From assembly GCA_011009095.1 (NCBI GenBank), contig VTPC01090616.1:301632-365631 (forward strand): 64,000 nucleotides of DNA, in the 5' to 3' direction. This stretch comes from Ignelater luminosus (Eukaryota > Arthropoda > Insecta > Coleoptera > Elateridae). Positions 36,475-48,733 of the stretch are shown piece by piece; the stretch's first letter is position 1, and the number at the start of each line of letters is the position of its first letter. The position numbers were made by a program, and so were the translations under genes. The notes under the pieces were generated by a model that was given only the letters and a program-made list of their open reading frames with translations, ran no database searches and was not told the origin of the DNA.

Positions 36475-36971
36475 TATAAAATTTTAAATTTCTAACTCGA
36501 TTAAAGTTACTTTTGAAGTAAGCAAAGACTTTTATAAAGAATATGTTTTTTTGTATCTTGTAATTTTTTATTCATTACACCTATTCTAAACCTTATCTGG
36601 GGACACTGTATATAATTCGTTATCCTTATTATAGTAATTTCCAAAAAAACTTTTAACATTTTCATTCATACATAGACTTTCAGATAAGAATAAGTATAGA
36701 TAATAGGCACAAACATCAAAATCGTTCATTGAGTGAAAAAAACCGACGTATGTAAAATATTCAAAAAGCGAAATTTAGCGACTTGGTTTTTTCAAAACAA
36801 TCACAGCGCATCCTGGATGATTAAACGCTGTCAAAACACAAACAAATTATAAACTTCCAGAGCGCATTGTGAACGTTTTTTAAGTAGTTACACCATTTTC
36901 GTGCTTTGATAGTTCTTAATCATACAGAACGCGTTGTGGTCGTTTTGAAAGAAGCGATTTCTTAGTGGGTG
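36475..36971. other. Stretch without gene
   Basis: GGGGACACTGTATATAA at 36599 looks like a solitary MITE right end. Confidence 0.3.
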
Positions 36972-36979
36972 AGTGAGTG

Positions 36980-37738
36980 GAGGGCTGGACTAATGCATAA
37001 GCAGACTAAGCACATGCTTAGGGCCCCCGCTTAATAGGGGCCCTCGAAAATTTTTATTATATATTTTTTTAATTCATAAATATATAAAAATAATCTGTTA
37101 AGCTTTTTTTGGAGATAGAAACAGTATTTTTAAAGTATTATTATAAATTATGTTAATTAATTTCAATGTAATCATTTGTTTAATAAAAACATTTACATTT
37201 AAAATTTAACTTTAAAGTACCCGCCATCGCCATAATGAATACTGTCGTACATGCGTTGATTGATGCGTACCAACGTTGACACCAACGAATACAAAAGGTT
37301 ATGTTGTGCAAAGTTGAATATTTGTGCTGATTCTCTTCAAAGAGGAGTGATGAATTGATATTAACATAACGAAACAAGTAGTTTTAACAGTTACTTATTT
37401 GAAATGTGTAAGTATATTATGAATTAGAAGTGTTGTTATTCTTAACCAGTTTTTTTTAATAATTAAAGACCCAGATGTAATAACTCGTCAAGCCATTTCC
37501 CAGATTGTGGGATTTTTCTGAAAACATGAAGTGTCTAAAAATACTATCATAATTACCATAAAATTACGCATATTTTCCTGTGAAAAATCTTTTTGTCAGG
37601 GCAATAGTTTATCAGATAAACAATAAAACGTCGATATTCTAAAGCAAGCAAAATCAATTGGTTTTTTACATTACACTCGAGAGGAGACCCTCACAATTTG
37701 CAGTGCTTAAGGCCCCTGAAGATATTAGTCCAGCCCTG
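36980..37738. mobile_element. hAT MITE with perfect 8-bp target duplication AGTGAGTG
   Basis: AGTGAGTG occurs at 36972-36979 and 37739-37746. The ends GAGGGCTGGACTAAT and (inverted) CAGGGCTGGACTAAT differ only in the first base. GGGCCCC-type subterminal words are present on both sides. 759 bp, no transposase. Confidence 0.93.
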
Positions 37739-37746
37739 AGTGAGTG

Positions 37747-40700
37747 TAAGATCCTTCATTTACAGAAGAAACAAAAAATATGTAAACAAGTTACAAATAT
37801 GTAACAGAAAAATAAGAAAATTAACAAATTCATTAAATTGACTTCAGGGGAGTTTTACTTCACAAATGTGTTACATATGCACTCACTCATGCACTCACGG
37901 AAGCCGGCATCTATGTCGCTAATTTCAAAACTAATCTGCTGGAGTGAAATTAGAAAAATAAATGCAAGGCTAGGTAGATATTTTGAAGCAGCAATTCTAT
38001 AGAAATTAAAGTCTTGTTACAGCGAACTAATGAAAATCAGAGCTTTGGAAACAAAATGATTACAAAAGTATGTAAAAGTTGATAAAATCGTAATAAAACT
38101 TTGAGAAATTTTGACTATTGAATAGGAGCGTCCAAGTAAAAGAATTCGTTAGTGTTATTCCGTTGATTGCCTAGGTAATACATCTGTGTGTGAATATGAA
38201 TTGTAAAGATTAAAAATGTGTTGCAAGCACGCTAGGTCTGTTGTTGTGATGACAGTTATGCAATAGGTTAATTGCATTAAAGAAATGAAAGGTAACACAC
38301 AAATACGTTACATAATGATTACGTTCACCTAACAAATCTAATAAAATTCGAAGCTATTGATTCTCTGGTCGAACTGCTCCCGCTTTTCAATTTTTCAATT
38401 TCTCAAAAGTTTGTTTGCAGTAGTAACAGAACTTCAGTAACGCTATGTAAATTCAATTAAAACTGTTCAATGGAAAGTTTTTCTACTTAAAAGTTTTTAT
38501 TTTTCTTTCTTAGATAAAATTTGCTTCGATGGTATCAGCAAGTTTAAAAAATGTTTAAAAGGGAGGTACATTTTAAAACGAGATTATCAAATTATCTCTT
38601 GTTGTTCTCAAGAAAATGTGATTTAAAAGAATATCAATAAATGCTTAGTGTTCTAATACAGCTGGTATGTTGTAACCGAAAACAGTAATTTCACTGACAT
38701 TCCATTTTACGATATAATGTCAAGCTGATTGTTTACTTAAATGTATGTTTACAGTTTATAATAACAGGAATAAGAAGCTTCTACGAAAATATTTAAAATA
38801 TATGAGGAGGTCGTACTGGTGAAAAGCCTTTTAAATGAGTAATGATATTAGTGATTAACCATTCTTACCACTAATTGTCTATGAATTTAATTGGAATTTT
38901 TTATTAACATACAAAAGGAAAGCAATGCTAATGATAATTGTAATAAATGATTAAGCGGTGTAAAATTTATAACGTTCTGTTTGTAAGTCTAGCTTACCGC
39001 CCTCAAAATGAAGTCCTTAATGGTTTCATTATAAGGGTGGTGATAGAAAAACAAGAACTATTAATTTATATGATAGCACTTTAAGAACAAAAATTAAAAT
39101 GTAATCTTTAAGAAAAACCCACATTATACTATTATTTAGAAACCTCACTAATAGATCCTTAAAAATTTTCTTTCAGATCCAGCAGCAGAAAGGGATCTGC
39201 TGAAATGTCCGTTAACGTTAATTACATTTGAAACTAACGACTTTATGCCGCTCAGGTATTCAATTGCTGTGTAAACATAACCTAATTTTTGTTACATGTT
39301 TTTTTTCTTTTTAAACAGCACTACAACCATGCACGTTTTACCTTTGAAACTTTCCGAGGAATGTCTTAGAACTATTTTTAATGTTTTATACCTCTGTTAG
39401 GCGATGACAATTATACTACTTCTACCCCTAATGTGTGCACGGCTGTTACTTCTACTAATCTTCCTGGATGTTGATTGTAATTTGTGAATGATTGTTATAT
39501 GTTTGTACCTGATGGATGATGATTCGCTAGTATTTGTAACCGAATCTTTGCGTGCCATTGTTAAAGGACTTAATGGTACATTTATGTAATTATAGTTGTA
39601 TTCTCTAGTTATTGATGGTTGTAAGGTTTTAATTTATCTTATAAATGGAAAATCGTAAAAGTAACAATAATATACATGAAATTGAATAAAATCCAACTGT
39701 GCAAAAAAACTGACAAAAGTGAATTACTGTAATAATATATTCTGTGCATCATCCATGTAGAAGGCGTCTTCAATTCTGTAATAAGCTCACTAAAGAGCTG
39801 CCTACTTTTCAAGTTCAAAATACGCGTTAAGTTGTCAGAACCACGAATTTATTAAATTTTAACAAGGTAAGACCTTTGTCTGGTATTCTCCACACATGTT
39901 GTGAATTGTATACTCGATACTTTTGTCTTTTTCTACTTTTCGATCTTTGTGTTCCTAATACATTACTACGTGTATTATGTATATTTGTATAGTATATAAG
40001 CACGTCTATAATAAGTCCTCTGCTCTCTTTAAGCTTTCACTTAAATCAGCATGTTTTTCGAGGCATTTAATTCTTGCGCATTTATTTATATTTATAAGGT
40101 TCTTCTACTCCTACTTTACATGCTTGTCGATTTGAGATTGTAAGGTACTTTTTGTTTAATTTGCTTAATGTGTGAAATTTTAATCTTAAGAAGTGTAAAT
40201 ATATCAAAAACCTCAGCAATTACTAATTTTTTTATTTACAGCTATTAGTATCAGCAATTACAATAGGAGAGTTGTTATTAAATATGTTTCTGAAATTTAA
40301 AATTAAGATTTCTTCTGTTATTCAAAGAGTTACTTTTGTCTATAATTTTGTTTTTGAAAATTATCTGATAATTATCGGTTATTAATCTTTTTCGACAAAG
40401 AACATCTTTGTGTTTGTAAAATACTGGTCTTGAGATTTAAACTATTGCTCGAATGTCTTTTAAGTAGAAAGAAAATCAAAATGAATGTCATATTCTGGGG
40501 CTAAAGACAAACGAAGAATTTTCTGCTTCCACCATTACTCAACCTTGTGGGTACACTATACCCACTCAGATGATTAAAAAGTAGCGGTAACCTTTAAGAA
40601 CTAATTCTGTAAATGACTTCGTGATAGGAAATATTGAACATCACTTAGTTTATCTTCTTTTCTTCTATTTCTTATATTTTCTAAACATTTCTCTAGCACT

Positions 40701-41164
40701 TTTCTTTTTTCACTCAGAACTACATACCGTGTGTCGATTTATAACTGAGACAGATACATTTCCTATACAAAAGCAAACAGTAGCAAATATTGCTCCTTCC
40801 ATTATTTTAGAGCAGAAGTGTAAATAGTTGTTTTGTAGAGAGAGACATACTGCATTTGTACATGTTGTTGCTTTTGATTTTCTAAGTTTCAGAATATACA
40901 CAATAAAAAGCAACGACACCCACAAATGTAACGTACTATTTCCTTCTCTACAACATTACCTATTTGGTTTTGTGTGAGCAATGTATATCTGAATTATAAA
41001 TCAACGCACGGTATATGTATTTGCTTTTTTTCTTTAATCTTTATTCTATTATTACTTATGCAGCTATACACTCTTGCACATGCTTAAACACGTTATAATA
41101 GATTTACATGCACCCTACCGTTTATCAACCAACTGTAAATGTGATCGCCGAAAAGTTCGTAACA
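37747..41164. other. Long intronic stretch, no gene recognised
   Basis: AT-rich throughout, with only short frames that have no family signal (for example 40621-40827). The acceptor-like TTTCTTTCAG at 39168-39177 is followed by frames that close quickly, so I do not call an exon. Confidence 0.4.
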
Positions 41165-41682
41165 AATGGAAAAAATCTCTATTTTTGATTTAAAAAAAAA
41201 ACTCTGTGGGCCAATAATTTGGCATGCCCGGAAACCAAAAACAAGCTACTTTGATGTACCAAGCTACCTTTTGTTTGGCAGACAATATCTTTCGAAATGA
41301 CCAAAATTGAAATATTTTCAAAAGTATCAATGTTTCTAGTAAAACTTCAGCAGCGTGAAAAATTATCTTCAAATGAGACGCTTGGTATAAAAGAAGTAGT
41401 TTTTCTGTCAAATTTCAAAAAGATGAAATGTTATGATTCTGCAGTTCTTGGGAAATTTGGGTATGTAAATTTCAGTTTTGATTACTTAACTTTTAAGGAT
41501 AGTTTCTACATTATTGATTTTTGTTGTTACAGATTATCTGAAACAACATTATTCTTTCTCAGACTTTCAATTCTCGAGCTTACAAGACAATGTGTCCTAG
41601 TTTTGAAAACTTTTAGTACCTTTTCATCGTCAAATATTGTATTATAATTTCCAATTTCTTTACACTACACTTTAAATTTATC

Positions 41683-41897
41683 TAAGGAATAAATAGAAAC
41701 TAGCAAAAGTATGTGTGGATTTGTTGTAACAGTCACGCAATGCTGAACGCAGTATCGGTAGAACAATCCGTGGATACTTTATAAAACAGAAACAAAATTA
41801 AAGATGCTTATTGTTTATTTTCAAATATTGCGTTCTGTATTGCGTAGCTGTAACAGCAAATTCGCCCAAACGTTTCCTAGTTTCTATTTATTCCTAA
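41683..41897. mobile_element. Foldback MITE, about 75-bp arms
   Basis: The left arm starts TAAGGAATAAATAGAAACTA and the inverted right arm starts TTAGGAATAAATAGAAACTA. Pairing continues through TTTG(T/C)TGT, AACAG and ACGCAAT. The loop is about 65 bp. Transcribed as part of an intron it would form a long hairpin. Confidence 0.85.
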
Positions 41898-42079
41898 ATT
41901 GAAAACTTTAAAAGCCTAGTTTTGAGAAATTGAAAATTATAGTAAAATATTTAAGAATGAAAAAAGCTTCCCACCAAACACCTTTAAAATCAGAACATAT
42001 TATCTTGTACGCTTCAGGATTGGATGTTTGAGAAAGAATAATATTGTTTCAAATAATTTAAAATAATTGTCCATAAAAG

Positions 42080-42685
42080 CAGAGCCGCGCCGACCCTCAC
42101 CAGCGCCTGTGTGCGAAACCTATAAAGCGCCTCTTTGATTTTGTAAAATTGGCAAAAAGAAAACTCATAATACATAATAATTATTGTATATTTATTAACT
42201 TAATTACAAAAACATAGTGACAACCACGGCTCTTTAAATAGGTAATATAGAAATAAAAATCGGACATAAAGATGCAACGGATTACTTCAAATATAAATTA
42301 AAACCCACGGACGTAAATATCGCATTTGCCTCAATATCACCTGCTGTATACATTTTAATAATAATTAATGATATCATGGTACGCTATATGCAAATATTTA
42401 TTTTCATTAAGGTGAAACAAAAGTAGAACAGTTACCGACTTTTTTAATTAAAAAAATAGATATTAAATAACATTTTTACAGAGGACACGAGATTCTTAAT
42501 TTTTATATACATATGTATATTCAGATTATCAATTAAAAAAGTAGATTTGAAAGAATGTCGGTAACTACATAGCAGTACAGGGCCTTTCGTTTCAGCAATA
42601 AGGGCACCGACAGTTTTACCTAACACCTGGGCATGTGGCGCCTGTGTGCAATGCACACATCACCCATATGGGCGGCGCGGCCTTG
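42080..42685. mobile_element. hAT MITE with perfect 8-bp target duplication CATAAAAG
   Basis: CATAAAAG occurs at 42072-42079 and 42686-42693. The ends CAGAGCCGCGCCG and (inverted) CAAGGCCGCGCCG match at 11 of 13. GCGCCTGTGTGC is present as a subterminal word on both sides. 606 bp, no transposase. Confidence 0.93.
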
Positions 42686-43012
42686 CATAAAAGGTAAGTA
42701 ATCAAATTCCAAATTTACATGTCCAAAACCCAGAAGAACTGCCGAATCTTCACATTTCATTTATTTTTAAATTTAACGGAAAATTACTTCCTTTTTTATA
42801 CGAGACTTCTCATCTGATAATAGCCTTTTACACTATGTTAAGATTTTATTAGAAACATTGATATTTTCGAAGATATCAACGATTTTCAATTTTGATCTTT
42901 CCAAAAGACACCGTTTTCTACCAAACAAAAAATGGCTTGGTAGATCGAAGCAGCTCGATTTTGGTTTGAGTATAGAGTTCTGCAAAAAACCAAAAATAAA
43001 AATTTCTCCTAA

Positions 43013-44595
43013 CAAGCTGGCGTTGCTTAATTTATTTTTAATAAACATTTAATGTACCTTATGCTTCTTCGCAGTGGCATCGATAATTTGCAATTTTCAA
43101 ATAATTCACCCCACTTAGTTTTATAGTGCTGGTGATATTTCAGAGGCTTTTCTCTAGTGTGTACAAATTGCATTTTCAACCCATCAGCAACTTTAGACAG
43201 ATTCTTCGGTCTAAAATGAAAACCTTGGACATCAAACGAGTAGTATAATACAAGTAAAATAACAGAAGGTTCCATGAATAGCAGGACAATAGAAAGCACA
43301 CCTCGAGAAACCTTCTCATGAATAAACAACATAGATCTACGTAGAAGACTTATTGCAGAGCTTTAGGGTCTCACTTCTGTTTACACTGTACATCTACATT
43401 GAGTATGAGAACCCACCTTCGTTATTTTTCTACATTATAATGCGTCGCTTAAACGCCACGAAGTAACTTGTTACGTTGCAATTGTGTTTTTTTTGTGTTT
43501 TGCGACTTCAACCTTGAAGCAGAATAGAAGAAAAAAATCTAGAGATCATCTTGGCTTAGCACATTAGACAGATATGGACTAAATAAAATTCGTTTCGATT
43601 TCAAATCAGCGTAACCTAAAATGTAGTTAGCCGATTTGAACGATACAAGTTTCTTAAGATCTCATTCCCCAAAAGTAAATCTAGAAGATATTCCACTCTC
43701 AAAATAACTCCAAAAGTCAACTCGTTCAAACGTGACTGATGTTTAACAAGTTGCCTAGCGTACTTTTCCTTCTACAATGTTCCTACCAGAGCTTGAAATC
43801 CGAACATAGTAGAGTTTGCCTCAAGTGCCTATTTTAACATTTTTGGTGTTTATGTGAACTAATCTTCCCTACTCACAAATCATAAAGGATTTACTGTTGG
43901 GTTTTATTTTTTAAAACTTATTAATGCGAACGTAAATATTAACATTAATTACATTGCGCTGATCTCAATATGTTACAAGTTACTAAACGAAAACTGAACT
44001 GAGATTGGAATTGGAAAAGACGAAGAAATCCAAAGAATAATGAAGGTTTCGGTTCTCCGATAAAATCTTCCCCTTGAAACAAATAGTGATTTTGGTTCCA
44101 GTTCCGGTTCAAATAAATATATGGATTTCAATTTGGTTTTCGGTTTTTTGTCCTGAATGTTTGCATTTTGCAAGCAGTTGTCTCTGTCTGTGCTGTTCTA
44201 AACTCCAGGCAGTAGACAGAAACAAACGATGTACTTAAAAGGCACATCTCGCAAATTAATGCAGCATGGACCACGTACGTAGATAGTTTGCCGTATTAAA
44301 AAAAACAGTTGGCTTGCTTTTCCTAGCTAGGTAATTCTCATAAGCCTTGAATACTTCATAGGTTTGCTGAAATGCTGTTCGATATTATTCTGTAGAGAGA
44401 AGTTCCAAAATTCGAATATATTGAGATAATTCTAGCATTTTTTTTCAAACGGTATTTAGGAAACATGGTAGAGATTGATAGTTATTAATTATGAAGTTTT
44501 ATGAATATAATTTGAAATTATTCGCATAAAAATGGCAATCATGTATGAAGAGAACAAATGGTTTATGAAACAAAATTAAAGTAGAAGGACCCAAG
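43013..44595. other. Stretch without recognised gene
   Basis: A reverse-strand frame at 43027-43332 (101 codons) has no family signal that I can name. The rest is AT-rich. Confidence 0.35.
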
Positions 44596-44598
44596 ATA

Positions 44599-44952
44599 GG
44601 GGCTGTCCTTAAATTACGTAACGTTGCAAGGGTTGGTGGGGAGGTAGGGGTCAAGAGTAACGTTACGTAATGATAAAACGTTATTGATAAAATATTATTT
44701 AAACTCATATTTACTCAAACAGTCTGTGTGTAGACCACAACGGTCGCACGCGCCGCTGTTTCATCCATTCCTTTCTAATAAAATCTTTTTGAATGAAAAA
44801 TTAGAACATTCTCATATTAAATGTAGGGGGGTCTTAGAGTATTGTGTTACGTAATATTTAAGGGGAGTTCGAGCTTGCGTTACGGGTACGTTACAGGGCG
44901 GGGGGGTATATAAGTCATTCAGTTTTGCGTTACGTAATTTAATGACGGCCCC
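44599..44952. mobile_element. MITE, 25-bp TIR (GGGGCTGTCCTTAAATTACG)
   Basis: The left end GGGGCTGTCCTTAAATTACG and the inverted right end GGGGCCGTCATTAAATTACG match at 23 of 25 including the following TAACG. ATA flanks both ends. GTTACGTAA-type words recur at about 44613, 44660, 44843 and 44926. 354 bp, non-coding. Confidence 0.88.
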
Positions 44953-45298
44953 ATATGAATCCCGTAGACCATCTAAAGCAACGTCGAATAAACCAAGCAA
45001 ACAAATCTGGTGCAATAATATGAAACGACCGATCTTATAACCTTTAGAAGGTCTGTGCATACAGTTACCCTGTCTACCTATGTTTGTAATGAAGTGTGTA
45101 AAGCAAGATAAATTTGTAATTGTCGATCTGTTTTGAATAGATTTCATGCTGTTGGGTGAATAAGCAGCTTTCGAATTGTTATATGTAAATGTGCTAGACA
45201 AAGTGATTCGAAAATTTTAGCGAATTACACAATATGCAATTACGCGCTCTGGGATTTGTAGATACGTGATATGTTTTCCTTTGTTGAATGTATTTGTA

Positions 45299-46965
45299 TA
45301 ACCATTTACGTCTGTAAGTGATAAATATAAAAAGAAAAATAGATTGTACAGCGACGAATATCTTAAATGTGGTTTTACATTCATTTTCAATAAACCACAG
45401 TGTGTTGTTTGTGGAGAGGTCTTGTCAAAACAAAGTATGAAGCTACTTCGACATTTAAATAGCAAACATCCAGACCAAAAAGACAAGCCCGTGGAATTTT
45501 TTGAAAGAAAACTAAACTCCCTAAAGAAGGAGCAAGCTACTTTTACATCAACAACCACTCATAATGAAAAAGCATTACTAGCGAGTTATTACGTTACACT
45601 TCGTATTGCAGAATCCAGTAAGTCACATACTTGTTGTTGTTGCTGAAGATCTGATCTTACCAGCAGCTGTTGAAATGGTGCAAATAATAGTTGGTGAAAA
45701 AGAAGCTATGCAAAGTTAAAAACAATACCGCTATCCAACAATACTATCCAAAGAAGAATAAGTGACATGGCAGAAAATATTCTTGAGAATATTAAGAAGT
45801 GCATGTACTTCTCCCTACAGATGGACGAATCTACAGATATTTCTAACTGTGCCCAGTTCGTAGCATACGGTACGAAAAATGGCATTGAAGAAGATATTTT
45901 ATTTTGCACGCCATTAGAGACCAATACGTATGCAAAGTACTAATCAGCACAATATTGCGTTGCTATATGCACCAACAGCACCAAGGCTATAATAGGTTAT
46001 CGATCTGGTCTTATTGTCAGATTGCAAGAAATCATGCCACATTGTTTCTTACATCGAGAAGCTCTTGCGTCAAAATCTTTACCTTATGAAATGGATTGTG
46101 TTATAAAAGTGATATTAAAGTTGTGAATTTCATCAAAGGAAAAGCGTTAAAGACTCATATTTTTAGAAAAATTTGTGAAGAGATGGGTTCTTTATATGCA
46201 AATCTTCTTTATCCCACAGAAGTGAGGTGGCTTTCGAGAGGTAACGTCTTGAAAAGAATTTTCCACTTGAAAGCAGAACTTTTGATGTACTTGCAAGAAT
46301 TGGAATACGAGAACTTCTTTTTCAGTCCTCTTTGGCTTTTTAGGCTGGCTTTCCTTGCTGATATTTTCAAACACCTAAATATTTTGAATAGTAGTTTGCA
46401 AGGCTGCGATGTTAATATAATAAACAGCCACGGATAAAATTAAGGGATTTATAAAAAAACTTGATTTATGGTCAACTTTAATTGGGAAAAAGAAGTTTGA
46501 TTCATTACAATGCATTCAAGAACTCATGAAAGATTTTGCTAAGTATAGTGTGATAAACATCTAGCATGTTTTTACAGATATGCAAATCAGTTTGCAGAAT
46601 TTAAAGCAAAAGCTCTGCGACTATTTCCCCAAAGAAATTCAAAATAGTTATGACAATTACAGATGGGTACTGAATCCGTTCTTAGATAATTCTTTTCAAC
46701 ACGCTGAGATTGCAACAAAACCTGAAGGAACAACTTATTGAAATATCAAGTGATGGAATGTTACAACTAGATTTCTTTCTCTGAACCCAGATCAGTTTTG
46801 GACCAAAAGGATACAAGAATACTTCCAGCTTGCAAATGCAGCTGTGAAGTGTTTGGTTCCATTTGCAACATCATATTTATGCGAGTTGAGTTTCTCGTCT
46901 ATGACGGTCATCAAAACAAAAGTGAAAAATCGCCTCGAATTTAAAAATGATTTGCGTTGGAAATA
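45299..46965 (+). pseudogene. hAT transposase pseudogene, ZBED5/SCAND3-like
   Basis: The forward translation follows the ZBED5-like hAT order across several frames. BED zinc finger: CVVCGEVLSKQSMKLLRHLN then SKH (45401-45470). LILPAAVEMVQIIVGEKEA (45655-45711), YFSLQMDESTDISNCAQF (RNase H-like start, 45809-45863), HCFLHREALASKSLPYE (46043-46087), VVNFIKGKALKTHIFRKICE with RWLSRGNVLKRIF (46124-46262), and the C-terminal dimerisation segment FATSYLCELSFSSMTVIKTK (46862-46921). Frameshifts near 45635 and 45712, stops near 45942, 46435 and 46563 and further lesions make it dead. No ATG in frame upstream of 45344. Some relatives are domesticated host genes; this copy cannot be one. Confidence 0.9.
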
Positions 46966-46989
46966 AATGTCCTAGTAAAGCGTTCTTCT

Positions 46990-47065
46990 TTTATTCTCTC
47001 GCGACCACCTCAGTTCTTAACGGGACCCCCCGGGGGGTCGCGGCCCACACTTTGGGGGCTGCTGG
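46990..47065. mobile_element. 3' subterminal region of the ZBED5-like hAT element
   Basis: GACCCCCCGGGGGGTC at 47024-47039 is a perfect 16-bp palindrome, followed by GCGGCCCACACTTTGGGGG, which is typical for the end of this hAT group. The element probably ends near 47065. No matching 5' terminus or target duplication was found, so the 5' end seems lost. Confidence 0.6.
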
Positions 47066-47250
47066 CGTAGGATATCTTGTAGCCCTATATTTTACAGAGC
47101 AAAAATCTTCGTAGAAATTACTTTCGTTGGTATTTTATAACTCTCCCACAACATGAAGAAGATTATCACATGCTTCATTATTAACATTAACACCTGTGTT
47201 ATTATACAGGTCAAATCAGTCGTAACAATTAATTAAGGCTCTGCGCAAAT

Positions 47251-47388
47251 CAGTGGTGTAGCAACACCGTCACGGACCCGGGTTCAAAAATTTACCGACA
47301 TGAAAATTTTTATTTAAATTTTGCAAGAGCCCTTTCTTTGTCCCCTCCCCGCAATGTAAGGGTTGTGGGAATGGTTGTTACGTCACTA
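47251..47388. mobile_element. Possible short hAT MITE
   Basis: CAGTGGTGTAGCAAC at 47251 and the inverted TAGTGACGTAACAAC at 47388 resemble hAT ends, but the 8-bp flanks (GCGCAAAT, CTTAAAAG) do not match. Confidence 0.3.
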
Positions 47389-48733
47389 CTTAAAAGTTTA
47401 TTTTACTTACCAAGGAGATTTATTTAATATCACTTTTAATTCAAAACTGGGTTTTTGATAATGCGTTCAGCTTTTATGGAAAAAAAAATGGGCTGTATAA
47501 AACCAACCTTCTGGTATTTGTCACTAAAAATTAAATCTAAACCTTTTGAACTACAATTATAAATCCAGTTAAATTGCGTAATGTAGTGATGCAGAAATTA
47601 GTAAAACTCGTCACAATCTTGTGTTTATTGTCTTCAAAATCAACATTATAAATAATATGAAACGTAAAAATTCCTAGCAATAACTTAATTTCTTTTTCTA
47701 CATTATAAACCTTGAAAAATGTTTGAAAAACTTTTCAAAATTATCAGTAATCGTGGAAGGCGGAGTATACACAGCAAACAGTAAAACATTAGCTTGGCCT
47801 ATCCGAACTTTATAGTAAACGATGTCTACAAAAGGAGAAATGTTAATTAAAGCTTAAACATGCTACTACTTTTCGACAACCCTATTGCAATAAAATTTTT
47901 ATCTTTAAGATAAGTCTTTGTGAAATAGTTCTAAGGGCGATATAGAATTGGATAACCAAGTTTCAGACAAAATTATGATATCGAAATTATATACTGCAAC
48001 TTAAATAACAAAGATGTTCATTTGTTTTAGCAGTATTTGAACATTTGCAATGAAATGTTTCTAAAGTTTCCCTCTTTTGCGATTTAATAATAATTAAAAT
48101 TCTTTTTTTGAAATTGACCTGAAATCAAATCTATAAAGATTAAAGCTTTTGTATCCAATTGAATTCTGTCATGCCATTTCTTCCCATCTCGAGCTCTAAT
48201 TTTATGTTTTAGAAACTTATTAAGAAACCAAAATTAAGGAACAATTTTTTAAATACGGAATATTTAACGGAACGACTTGTGAAATTGCTCAAGAAATGTA
48301 CTTCTACTAAACATTTTAAAGTTGAATTGAGAAGAGCAAGACTAAAGGGAGAAATAAATGAATAAGTGCTAACCTAATCTGTTGCTAAATATTTTCCCGT
48401 CTATCATCTACCATCGAATGTTTTCTAATCCATCTTCATATTTTATGTCGAGATTCGGAAGGTCTTTAAACAATTTTGAAGGCATTTACGAGAACTGAGT
48501 CGAGTTAGTCAGATCACTCTTAATTACCATGAACGCAATCGTTTTAGCAATTGTTTCTATGGTCATTTTGACTAATCAGATCATCCCGATAAAATCTTTG
48601 TAAACGGCTTATAAGTAAGTATTACTGCATTAAGAATACTACTATTCTATACATGATTAATGTTTTGGTGAAACAGTAACATTGAACTACTTTACAACAG
48701 ATAAGCGTGATAGTACTATATTTTATTATGTAA
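47389..48733. other. Stretch without gene
   Basis: AT-rich, no coding signal. Confidence 0.35.

Larger units (their letters stand above)
41165..43012. repeat. Large inverted repeat, about 170-bp arms, enclosing two younger insertions
   Basis: The reverse complement of 41165-41345 aligns with 42843-43012: shared blocks include TAGAAACATTGATA, CAATTTTG, CCAAACAAAA, GGCTTGGTA-type and TTTTGGTTT. Identity is about 70-75%. The 1.5-kb spacer contains the foldback 41683-41897 and the hAT MITE 42080-42685. Probably the ends of one older element. Confidence 0.7.

Noticed and set aside
39168-39260. TTTCTTTCAG acceptor followed by a possible exon
   Set aside because: No suitable donor and the frames close or give no protein-like sequence.
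40535-40570. GTGGGTACACTATACCCAC palindrome as an operator-like site
   Set aside because: An isolated short palindrome, expected by chance in this amount of DNA.
44812-45201. 129-codon reverse ORF
   Set aside because: It overlaps the MITE at 44599-44952 and has no domain; likely accidental.
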